From positions 1-30,601 of the forward strand of contig LSSN01000263.1 in NCBI GenBank assembly GCA_001970855.1: DNA of 30,601 bases, given 5' to 3'. Source of the DNA: Smittium culicis (lineage: Eukaryota; Kickxellomycota; Harpellomycetes; Harpellales; Legeriomycetaceae). Position numbers and translations under genes: made by a program. The notes beneath the pieces are model-generated. The model searched no databases. It saw nothing but the letters and a program-made list of their open reading frames with translations, and was not told the DNA's origin. This document shows, piece after piece, positions 1 through 10,900 of the stretch (positions are counted from its first letter, which is position 1; every line of letters starts with the position of its first letter).

Positions 1-2243
1 TTAAAAAACGTGCTTAAAAAGAAGGATAATGAGATTTGGGCTATAGACCATATGATCATGATTAGGACCAGTAGATTAAGCGAAGTCTTTGTGAAGAGTT
101 CGAGTTTAAAAATTTTGCCAGCGAGGATAAAGAAAAAAGACGACCAAAGAGTTAGGATGAAAAAGTGGATAAAATGGGCGAGGTAGTAGTATCTGATTTT
201 GAGGCCGTTCATTTGCATCATTATGAGGATTCTGTTTTCTTTTTCCTTGACGAGGATTAGGACAAAGACAGAAATCATAAAAGAGATGCCGAAAGGGTAC
301 AAAGAGGTTCCGAGGATGCTTCCAAAGCGCAAAGAAAAGTCGTGGTAGTAGATTTGGGGCATACCACGGATAGATTGTGAGATCAGAGAGGATTTATTTG
401 CGAGGGAGGATTTTAAAAAAGCATTTGATAAAGAGGTTTGCTGGGTGAGCAAACGGGTAATGATGGAAGGGTAAGAGCCAGAGTTAGAAATTTGGTCGTT
501 GCTGCCTATTTGCATGGTGTACGACCAGGTACGATTATCGGGGTCAACAATGTTGAAGAGCAGGGCGCCCCAGGGGACTTGGGCTAAAATAGGGGACACT
601 TTTGTAAAGTAGTTCATTAGTGGGCGAATTGACGATTGACTATCAATGTTTCTAGCAACGGCTCTGAAAATTTCCGGGTCGAGATTTCTGAGCTGGGAGG
701 TAGCTTGCTTGATATGGTTTGAAATGATGTCATCAACTTGGTTATCAGTAAGGATTTGGTTTGAGCTGGTGGAAAGAGATTCGTACCAAGGGACGGGTTG
801 TAGCGAGGAAGGGATGTAAGGGTTATTTGTATTGTTTGTAGCAGAGAAATTTAGAAAGAATTTAGTGTCAATGAGGCTAAGTAGACCAGTTCTGTTATTT
901 TGGTTTATGAGATCGTTTGTTGAGTTAGAAGAGACGATGGATTGAATTGAATTAGTTGGGCTGTTGAATAAGCTTCTTATATTAATTGGGACCGGGGGTA
1001 ATTTATTGACATTACCGGCTTTTAGGCCAGGGGTAGAATCTTTAACAATGAACCAAGGAAAATTCTGGTTAGTTTGGAACTTCAAAAGGTTAGAAGCGAG
1101 GGCTTGGGTGTTGAGCCAGCCGCCATAAGGATCAGGTCTTATAGTAGTATCCAACCTGGCGCTAGAATTAGCATCAGGGTTTATTTGATAAGGGTTAGAA
1201 AAACTGTAATTTTTGTCAAAAGACCAAACACAGCTTGGGGAGTTATCGGTAAGACTAGCAGTTTGGATTTGGTTGATAGATTCGATAACGGGGAAAGGGA
1301 GGATGTACATGTTTAATGCTTGATAAGTGACACCGGGGATAGAGTTGGGAAGACTTGAAGAGGTTATATTTGGTAATACGCTAATGTCGAATCTTGGTAG
1401 GGGCATATTGAATGGGGTTTTGGAAGGGACGCTTGAGCAAGTGATAAAATTTCTTCTTGGGCGTAATTCATTCAAGACATTTCGTAGGACGATACCGAAT
1501 ATGCCACCAATAGCAACCATCATGAAGGGGCAGATTGCAACGCAGAGAATATTGACTTTATATTGGCGTTTTTGATAGGATAGCTTGCTTCTCAATAGTG
1601 CACGGACCTGGTAAGACTTTTTTTTTAATTGTGGGGAGGGGACTTTTTGGTCTGAGGGGGGAGAATTCCTGGGGACATTAATAGATTGAGCAGGGATTGA
1701 GTTGATAGTAGTTGATCTGGGAGAATTGCTGTTGATGATATTTCTTGAGGCGACATTATCTTCTACGGAATTAACAGAAGTATTGGTAACGAGTGGTGTA
1801 TCGAAACTATTATTTTTCGAGGGTGAGGTATTGGTGAAGTTGTAAGTATCTGAGCTATTGTCTTGGTTTTGGATATTATGGGTAGAAGTCTGTAATTTGT
1901 CAGTATTATTAGAAAATATAGCAGGGTTATAGTGGTACTCTTGATTGGTGATATATTCAGAAATTATACTATTGTTGCTGTTATTGTTATTAGGTATGGA
2001 CACAGTAGCATTTTCGTTTATTTCCAAGATAGTTGAAAGCCTTCCGTTTGAATTTTTTACAGTGTGAGGGGTGTTATTTGGATTTACAGTTATTTCAGGC
2101 AGTAAGGGTTCGGGATATTGGATATCATTGATGGAGGCTTGGGGTATGGTTTCGTGATCGTGGATTTGGGTTCGTTTATGTTGAGTAGGTGTAGTGGGAG
2201 TGTTCTCGAAAGAGGGGCTATTATCATTGGTAAATCTGGACAT
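1..2243 (-). CDS. ABCA-family (ABC subfamily A) transporter, N-terminal part, truncated by window edge
   Basis: An uninterrupted frame of 747 codons starts at the ATG at 2243 and is still open at position 1. An in-frame TAA lies two codons upstream, which supports this start. Residues 1-227 form a Ser/Asn/Thr/Pro-rich, presumably cytosolic tail. TM1 is about 230-253, followed by a large loop of about 385 residues. TM2 is about 641-665, TM3 about 689-708 and TM4 from about 722. After TM2 comes VKEKENRILIMMQMNGLK (665-682), which matches the EKE..L...M.MNGL element of the ABCA membrane domain. TM4 ends in the ABCA-like run AQISLSFFLSTFF. One early TM segment, a long non-cytosolic loop and then a TM cluster is the normal ABCA half-transporter order. 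The nucleotide-binding domain would lie beyond the window, so no Walker motifs can be seen. ABCA proteins generally move lipids or related hydrophobic substrates; the substrate here is unknown. No intron is visible. GC is higher than in neighbouring genes (28 of 60 bases at 2101-2160), with many CCC/CTC/TCC codons. Confidence 0.85.
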   Translation of the reverse strand, partial: MSRFTNDNSPSFENTPTTPTQHKRTQIHDHETIPQASINDIQYPEPLLPEITVNPNNTPHTVKNSNGRLSTILEINENATVSIPNNNNSNNSIISEYITNQEYHYNPAIFSNNTDKLQTSTHNIQNQDNSSDTYNFTNTSPSKNNSFDTPLVTNTSVNSVEDNVASRNIINSNSPRSTTINSIPAQSINVPRNSPPSDQKVPSPQLKKKSYQVRALLRSKLSYQKRQYKVNILCVAICPFMMVAIGGIFGIVLRNVLNELRPRRNFITCSSVPSKTPFNMPLPRFDISVLPNITSSSLPNSIPGVTYQALNMYILPFPVIESINQIQTASLTDNSPSCVWSFDKNYSFSNPYQINPDANSSARLDTTIRPDPYGGWLNTQALASNLLKFQTNQNFPWFIVKDSTPGLKAGNVNKLPPVPINIRSLFNSPTNSIQSIVSSNSTNDLINQNNRTGLLSLIDTKFFLNFSATNNTNNPYIPSSLQPVPWYESLSTSSNQILTDNQVDDIISNHIKQATSQLRNLDPEIFRAVARNIDSQSSIRPLMNYFTKVSPILAQVPWGALLFNIVDPDNRTWSYTMQIGSNDQISNSGSYPSIITRLLTQQTSLSNAFLKSSLANKSSLISQSIRGMPQIYYHDFSLRFGSILGTSLYPFGISFMISVFVLILVKEKENRILIMMQMNGLKIRYYYLAHFIHFFILTLWSSFFFILAGKIFKLELFTKTSLNLLVLIMIIWSIAQISLSFFLSTFF

Positions 2244-2288
2244 TGTTTAATAATAGATAAAATTAAGTATAAAGAATATTTGTAATTA

Positions 2289-2310
2289 GGTGGGTGGGGT
2301 GAGAGGAGTG
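2289..2310 (-). promoter_or_regulatory. C/T-rich tract upstream of the ABCA start
   Basis: Read on the minus strand, this stretch is almost entirely C and T (CACTCCTCTCACCCCACCCA...) and ends about 45 bases before the ATG at 2243. Pyrimidine-rich tracts just upstream of the transcription start or start codon are a known feature of many fungal promoters. Assigning that role here is inference from position and composition. No TATA box stands out between it and the ATG. Confidence 0.35.
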
Positions 2311-3653
2311 GTAATACTTGGGTATTAACAGTATAAGAAGAGTGAAATGGAAGGGGCTATAAAGGTATGATATGGCTTATGCGAGGGGAATATTATTATA
2401 GGGTTAAAAAGTGGATAATAACAATCTAAAGGAGTGTATACTAGATAAATTAGAAGAAATATATATGTGATAAATACTTTACATGGATATATAAGACTTT
2501 ATATAGGATGAATGGAATGAAATTAATGGAATTTGACGATTAGGCTAATATATATGTGAATTAAAAAAAAGCAAAGCACGTTGATATTAGAGCCAAGTGC
2601 GATTATTTTTAAATCATTGAGAAAGCTATGGAATAGACATTTATAACAAATAAATCTACGCATAGAGAACTTGAATCTTTAGTTTAAAACAAATAATTAC
2701 AGACTCTTTGAAATGGATTTTAAAAAATGTATTATATTAATAAGATTTAAATGAATTTACTCTGATTTGGTTAAATAGTACAAATATAAATATAAATATT
2801 CAGCAATTGTTTGATATTTATGTAACCTTTTTTTTTTTTTGCAGTCTTCTTAATTGGGGATATTTTTCGAGGGGTGATGAGGGGATATTCAAGGCGTCTT
2901 CAAAATGCCAGCTAAAAATATTTAATAGCCTAATACTTGATGCAAATATACAACTCTACTTGTTATTCGCCATAATTCGCTTTATGTATTGCTTGGTATT
3001 AAGAGAACTTGTGCTAAGATATGTTTGTAAGCTAAAGGGAGAAAACGAAAGACCGGCTAATGCTGCGAATGTTTTATTATTATCTGATAACGAATAGAGC
3101 ATATCGACAACCCCCCCCTTGTTCCTTTACACATTATTATTGTTAATTTATAGGAAATGCGTTGGTGTTCGGGTCGAGTAATGGTCAGTAATTTATTTAT
3201 GCTCTTAGAAATGGTGTGAATAGTTATTAATAATCGCATCTACTTTATTGGAAATTGGCTTTATCTAAGACGACTTGGCGCAAATTATGAGTTGCCGAAT
3301 ACAGACGAGTAAAGTTTCTCAACTTCTAATCAACTCTTTGAAACTCCGACCCCAACTTTAATGTTTTTTTAACCAGCCGCTTAATTAGTAAGCAGTCCCC
3401 CTCCAACCATAATATTTGCCTTTGCTTATTGCCCTTTTTTCCACAGCTCATCGATTTGTCCAATAATATTTGCTCCACCATCATCATTTTTTATAATACA
3501 TAGTAAAGCTCTAATAATAACTATTTTAAAGCTGCTCTTACCTTATCCACCCATCCTCAACTATTCGAGTCTGAGTTAGGAATACTTTATTGGCTTGTAG
3601 CCCGTCTCTTCCCACCCGCATAATCCCAGCTTTAACGCCTGCATATCTTATAG

Positions 3654-3677
3654 CCACTTCCACTTCCACTTCCACTT
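3654..3677. repeat. Hexanucleotide microsatellite (CCACTT)4
   Basis: Four perfect tandem units of CCACTT lie inside the C-rich block of the intergenic region. No coding frame runs through it. Confidence 0.95.
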
Positions 3678-3775
3678 TTCAGTCTAACCTATACCTCCTC
3701 TCCCACTCTTCCCCAACTCATGCTCTTATGAGTGACTTGTCTGCTACGCTTTAAATTTTCGATTTCCCTATCCCA

Positions 3776-3799
3776 AAATAAATAAATAAATAAATAAAT
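3776..3799. repeat. Tetranucleotide microsatellite (AAAT)6
   Basis: Six perfect tandem AAAT units in intergenic DNA. Confidence 0.95.
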
Positions 3800-4624
3800 C
3801 ACTGCTGCCGTTATACACTTTTTCCTAAAATAAGCAATAGTCTAGACTTATATTACAATCTCCCATTCATAATTCGATTTGGAATGCAAAAACACTCAAT
3901 TTAATTTCGTTTTTAATCTTTTCTTAATTCGGTAATCAATTTAGTGCTGCATCAAAAATCACAGCCCAAAACTTCGCCAATGCCAAACGAATGGCTAGTT
4001 TTTTTGCACCAATCCGCTGCTTACTTTTTTCATAACCTTTAAAAAAAAAATCCTTCTAATCAATCGATCATAAATGCAAAAAATTTTAAAAATATTTTTT
4101 ATTCGTTGCTCTAAAGTTTGCCATTCGCTTATTTTTTTAACGGTGGCTGGTAATTTCCTCGTTCACCCATTAACTTTTTTACACTCAATTTGGCTTTTTT
4201 TTTTCCTACTTTTACATAATATCCGCAACCAATCAATCTCAACATTTATCAAGTTTCTTGCAAAAGATGAATTTACACTCTTTTTGAAATTGGCTTTTAG
4301 TGCCTTTTTTCTGCATTTATAGTTTATTTTATTAGTTTCTTTAAAATTTTATTAATACTTTTATAACTAGACCAAATATTCATAGTAGCACACAAAAAAG
4401 ACTAATAACCCCTGCGCCTATTCACATAATACCTCTGCTTTTATTTTTTTTCCACTTATTTTTTATTAGCTCTTGCATCACTACCTGTGAACTCTAATAA
4501 CTCTATTCTTTAAATTAAATAAAAACTATGATCTCGCAAACGTCATAATACCAAATACTAAATATCGACTAGTAGCTACATAAACAATTCAATACAATTT
4601 GAACATTTTAAACATAGTTAACTT

Positions 4625-4650
4625 CACACACACACACACACACACACACA
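4625..4650. repeat. Dinucleotide microsatellite (CA)13
   Basis: Thirteen perfect CA units, ending in a run of C, about 325 bp beyond the URB1 stop codon. It lies in or near that gene's 3' flank. Confidence 0.95.
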
Positions 4651-4973
4651 CCCCATCTCCCTCAAAAGTATCATAATATAACTTTCAAATTATTCATGCT
4701 CAAGATTTTAATTTTTTTTATTATTTACTTTATCTCTACTGATATTAACCATCTTTTATTCGATAAGCGAATAAAAAATTCGTTTTTATAAATTTATTTC
4801 AAGGATGAATCACTTTTTAAAAAAAAGCTTTACTTATTACGACTAAAAAATAATAAAGTAAATAAAGTAAAAACAATAAATATGTGATATATTAAAATAA
4901 TGCTCGCCAGACTTGACTAGATGGTTGGAATCAACAATATTCTTGTTTTCTTAATTCGCTCAACAAACGTAAA

Positions 4974-7900
4974 TTAAATAGTGTACTCGGAAAACGTTTC
5001 TGGCGAAACTATCAAAACTCTAGACAGCGATTTAGCACAGTATCGTGGCAAAGTAGGCTTCACAACAAGACTGCTTCTACCAACACTAAATCCTACCAGC
5101 ATCATTTTAAACTGTAAAACTGAACATACGCTGTAGAAATACGAAAAGGTTGTAAACTCTTCGCTATTCTTCTGTTTTCTCACTAAATCCCACACTTCGC
5201 AAGGAACATATTTTGATGTTTGAAATATCGATTCAATGTCTGTAGAATTAACTATACTATTCGCAATATCTTTCTCAAACCCATACTTAAAGAATAGCTT
5301 GTTCAGAATCACCGTCTTCTTTTCCACCTTTTCTAGTATATTATTCGTTATTCGACTCAAATTCTGCAGTTTACTTGAAAGACTGCCCAATTGACTCAAA
5401 GAGTCTCCCGTTTTTTTGTTCGCTACAATTTGCATTTCGCTAAACAACAAAACGCTAGCTAGTGACGACTGAACTATACTTAGAACTTGTAGGTATATAT
5501 CTAGCCTAACCCCATCATCACTACGCTCCAACCTATCCAAAAGTGTTATAATAGACTCCAATGTCGATTTTACTGTACACAATACTAAAATTTCCCCTAA
5601 CGATGATACGCTTTCGCCCATATCACTACCAGTCCAGTAAGTATAAAAGCTATACGAATACTTGCTAGTTTTCGTTAATGAGTTGCCGCTATCATTATTT
5701 TGCTCAATTGATAAATGCGATGGCGAGTTTGATAAGATTCTTAATGTAAGCCTTGAAATAGACAATATATTTGTCAAACATGAGCTAACCATAGCTAAAC
5801 TAGGCCCAGATAAACTTCCATAATTCATAATCGTTAACGCTGAAAGATTACTTGCTTGTCTAATCCAAGTGCTTAAAATTCCATCTCTACTCGAAAGTGA
5901 ATGGAATAAAGATATTGAATTCTTTTTTGAAGAAAGATTGAAAAGTGCAATCAACGGATTAACGTTAAAGAATGAGCTTTTTGATGATATCGGAGATAAT
6001 GCAAATGAAAACAGCTGCTCAAATACAAATGACTTTTGGAAAACTATTCTATCTGCATAATATGATTCAGTACCAAATGCCGCTATCTGCAAAATAAAGT
6101 TTCTCAAGATGACAGAATTTGGATTATTCGATATAATTATCCCAAAAAATGATGATATCGAATTGATGTTGAACTTGGGCGTGCCAAGAATTATCTTATT
6201 TATAAAAGGGTACAGATCATGTCCTGGATTTAGTAAAATATTAGAAGCATTTGACAAAAACAGTGCCAGCGAATAAGGAATCCTCATATTCTTTGTCTCA
6301 ATAGAATTTCTGAAATTATTTAGTAGCGCAATGATCTGATACCTCTCATTGAATTTTATATCACCTGAAATTATCTTATATATCAAGCCCAGAAGAGTAT
6401 ACCCCATTGATCTTGTACCAGATTCCAAGCTACTTATTGCTGCAAAAGCAATACCAAGCGCATTCGTTTTAAGCACATTTTTTAAATCCACTTCTGGAGT
6501 GATAGATAAAACAGATATAAATAGTTTTAGCATAAAGATAGGATCATATGCTTCAGAAAAATCTGATTTAACATACTTCTCGCCGAGATTAAACTGAGTC
6601 TTTGATTCCATTAAACAATCAATAGAAACACTAGATAGCGAATAATCCAAATTATTCTCTTTGAGCCTGCAAACTTCATCATTTTTTAATAGCAAGCTTT
6701 GAATTGAGAAGAACAAATATATAGTCTTGTTTACTTTCTTTGTGTCCAAGTTCAAAATACACTTACTCGCATCTTCTACTGTAAATTGTTCAATAACAAA
6801 CGTGTTTTCTTTTGAAAGCATCGAGTCATACCCATAGTGAATGTTGGTATATCTCTCTTTTGATAGCTTCTCTGCCGCTTCTTCTCCAAAAAATACTATT
6901 GCAGGCTCCAAACTAATACCAGTGTAGCTTTCATAAGACCTAAATAGCTTAAGTAAAGCAATGTCTTCAACAGAATCTGTCCCGCTATAACAAGCAAATA
7001 GCACTGGAATCAATTTAGCATCAATTTTGCAAAGATTTTGATCATTGCTTTCAGTTTTTAATAAAGACCAAATTGAACAAATGAATGAAATAATAAAGCA
7101 TCTTTTGTTACTGTACACTAGTTTTAAGAAATTTGGCCCATTAATCAACGAAATAAAGCATTCACGAAGAGTCTTCATATGATCTTCTGAGAATTTTAAA
7201 ATCTTCAGCTCGGATGCAAGGCATAAAATTGATGATAAATAAGAAGCAGCTTCAAATTCTACAGCAACTGTACTTGATTTCCCATCTGTACTTGAACAAA
7301 ATGCTTTACCTTTTACTGTCATGGATACTATTTCAATAAAATCATCAAATGAAATAGATGAGTTTAATTCGATTTCGGGTAGCTTTTTTGATAATAAATT
7401 GCTCTTAATTAAGGCTTTCAAAATAAGAGAATAAGATTTGAAAAGATTGGATGTAATGGTTTCAGTAATGTAAAATTCATTCTCTTTGAAAAGTTTATAA
7501 TTTTTAATAATTTTTTCAAGGATATTGAACAAAACTGTCGTAGATTCATTAGAAAGATCACCAATTTTTGTTAATCCGTGGATTGCAGAGATGATCAGCT
7601 TGTTTTGCAAATCGATATCAAAACTTAATGAATCGAGAGTCTTCTGAGAACTATTTTCTGATAAATCTATAGGTATATTTATTGATTCAATGAGTTCATA
7701 TATTTTTTTAATGTTAGAGCTAGTAGCCTTGTGTTGAATCCAAATTTCAGATATCAAAACAATATCTTTGAGCAAATTATTTGAATCAAATGACTTGTTT
7801 TTGAAATCAGATTTAAATTCGTTGCTGAAAATTTTGGGAATAATACCAGAATTTACAATAAGCTCTCCAAGATTCAATAGATAACTAATGTCCATGCTAT

Positions 7901-10900
7901 AACTATCTAGGTTTTTTTTGTCTGTATCTGCGTTATTTATTGGCTGAGAATTATCTTTTGGGCTACTAAGTATAAATGTATCAGAGATAGATATTTTACC
8001 GTCATCAAGTCGTGTACATGTCATATCTATTATATTAGAAGATATTTCGATATATTTTAAGAGGTCTGACGTTTGAGAATTATCAAAGAAAGATAAAACT
8101 TTGCCTATGTCATTAGGATAGAAATTTTCATAGACCTGTAATCTAATTCTGCTAAAACTCTTCATTAAAATCCACAGCAATAGTTTAGCGTCATTAGGCG
8201 ATAACCGATTATTATTGTCAAATATCGATTTAATAATAAATGGGACTGAATGAGTAAGCTTTGATTCAAAAATTTTGCTAATTCCGTGAGTATTAAAGTT
8301 TCCATTATTTTTTTCAGCAACGTTTAGCGCGTTAGTAATAGATGATAAATGCTTTGTTTTCGAACTGATTTTAAATGATATTAAATCCCATTTGACTTTA
8401 TTAGGCCATGAAAATTCATTTTTAAGTGTATTATGCAAATCAAGTGATTTTCCATAAACTTGACCATCAGCTATTCCTGAGCTAGACGCCAATAAAAAGT
8501 TTATCAAGAGCGAAGTTAATGGTTTGGACTCATTATTTGTAATTTGAGGCAGGTTAGACTCATTGATATTAGTGTTAGAGAAATTTTCTACATTTGATGC
8601 TGATGGACAACTAACTTTTGTGACCCACATGTTTAATAGTATAGTAATTACCCTTTCATAGTTTATAAAATCTATTTTTTTATTAGAAAGTGATATACGT
8701 AGCAAACACGTCTGAATTAACGATAACTTTATATCAATAATGAATTGATCTGAATCTGAACCTTGAGAATCAAGCGAATTTTGCAGTTCAAAAATGATTT
8801 TATCAGAAATTGAGGAATCAATTATAGGAACCAAGATATTTGTTAGAGAGACCAAGAACATTAGATACGTATTACTTTTGCTTTTTATCTTTGAGAAATT
8901 TTGTATTTCAATCAATGATAAATCTATTATGCTGTTGATTACAGATAACACTTCAGTGTCAAAGGGAAATTGGCCGAATTGGTTAATATTCCGGAAAAAT
9001 ATAATAGTGCAGTAAGTTAAAAGTTTCGATGAGTCAGTAGATTTGTTGGAAATCTCTATATCTTTAAACATATCTGCTATAATGATATTTTGGATGGAGC
9101 TACGGATAAATATGTTTGAAGTGTTAGATGGAATGCTTAGATAGTTTGGATTTCCGTTGATAAGATTGCTAAGTATTCTGAATAATCTAGAGATAGACTT
9201 CTGAGATTCTTTAGTATCGTATTTACAATCATTCAATACTTTTTGGATTCTTGAAACAATATTTTTAATTATGAAAAGAGTCGACTCAAACGAGAATATA
9301 TCACCTAACGCTACAGATGTGATAACATCAGATTGAAATGAGGATAAATTAATATCTTCAATTCTTTTGCAAGTGACTAGAAGAAAAAATATTGAATCAG
9401 CAAGACGATTGGCTTGGTAGCCCATTATGTTGGCTCTAGAAAATATATCGTCAAATAACTCTGCTAACTTTCTGTCAATAAGAGTATATGATGAGTGCCA
9501 ATTTAAAAAAGTTTTAGTAAGCGAGATCATTTCAGAACTAGGCTCAGCTTTTATTTTACTAGAAATATTTGATGTAATTGCGTATGGGGTTTCTACAGAC
9601 GAGTCGATCGATATTACATATATAAAATCAAAAATATCATTGTTGAATGCTGAAAAATCGTTGTGGTTATTTTCATATTCTGAGTTTAAAAGGTAGTTAG
9701 ATATTTTTTTTACAAGTTTATGGTCAACATTCTGAGAATTATCATACGAAGAAATTTTTTCGAAAATATTGTTTTTATGCTTTTCAGTGTCAATTGCTGG
9801 ATTTATGTCTCTGATAACAGGTTTCATTACTTTATAAAAAAATGTTAGAATTTTCTTGTACTTATTGTTTTGAAGTAAACTATCATACATGTCGCTTGAT
9901 GTTTTATTTTCAAATTCTTCTTGATTATCTGAGCTTTTATCACTGATTTTATGGTTCAAAAGTGCTAGCGGAAGAGCTTTTGTCAAAAACATATAGAAGT
10001 ATTCAAGGGAGTCTGAGCCAAAAAGAGATACGAGTTTAATTAAAAAATTCTTAAGCCAGAGTAGGGGTAAGAGGAATTGAGATTCTTTATATGAAATAAA
10101 TTCAGGGGATGTAAATATATCTTGAACTTTTTTAAATTTATAAGACACAGCGCTATTAAAAAAATCGAACGAGTCAAATGAGTCATCTGTTAGGCATTTA
10201 TTTACCCATGTTTGTAGAATAATTGAAGCCATGATACCAGGTCCGCTATTTAGCGATTCAAATAAGCTTGAACCAAATGACATGTCTGAGCTCCAATTTT
10301 TAACTAAGTCAATAAACTTATATAGGGAGGTGGAAGTCGAAATTATTGCCTTTTCAGCTAAGCTAACTAAGTTTGATACTCTGTTAAAGTTAATTGGTCC
10401 AGATTTGGGACAGTTTGAAGCAATTTCTAAAGAGTCTAACCAAGCGGAATTCACGCGAGAATTTATATCATTACTACTAGAAGTATCTAAATTAGAGTTG
10501 TAACTAAAAGAAGTAGCGAGTGAAGAGTTAACTTCAGACAGTGCTTTAACTAGGACATTTTTTGACGAATTTTTAACTATTCCAGATTTAGTTAAATATA
10601 TCATAATAGCAATTCCGAAATTATATTTAGGGTAATTAATGTGTTCATTGTTATCTTTTGAGCCGGGAATGTTAGTGGTTCCGTTCCATGAAATTAATTC
10701 TGACGGCGATTTTGAGACGCATTCTAAAACGTGGTAGAATATAAGATTTTTAAATTTCATATTTGGATCAGAATCTGGTGAACCTGAATTAATCCTAGCT
10801 GAGCTATCAAAAAGGTATGATGGTTCAAAGCAAAGCAACTTCCCGATATCAAATCTAGACTCTAAAATCCAATCTGGGAAATTTTTAACGTAACCAGAAA

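Larger units (their letters stand above)
2244..4973. other. Intergenic region between the ABCA start and the URB1 stop; no convincing gene
   Basis: No ORF here looks clearly coding. On the plus strand 2244-2460 is G-rich while about 3100-4700 is C-rich. Hand counts are G 23 to C 2 over 2281-2340 and G 1 to C 28 over 3661-3720. A 13-T run followed by GCAG (2828-2844) resembles a 3' splice site and precedes an open frame to 3097, but no matching donor or upstream exon was identified. An 82-codon hydrophobic ATG ORF at 4074-4322 is mostly T-rich low-complexity sequence and is not called. The region also holds three microsatellites, listed separately. It must contain the URB1 3' UTR and the transporter promoter. 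Confidence 0.6.

Noticed and set aside
4074..4322. 82-codon hydrophobic plus-strand ATG frame
   Set aside because: Driven by T-rich runs giving Phe/Leu. No domain, no context and low complexity.
5869..10503. Several plus-strand frames of 63-90 codons inside URB1
   Set aside because: They are antisense shadows of the long URB1 exon 3.
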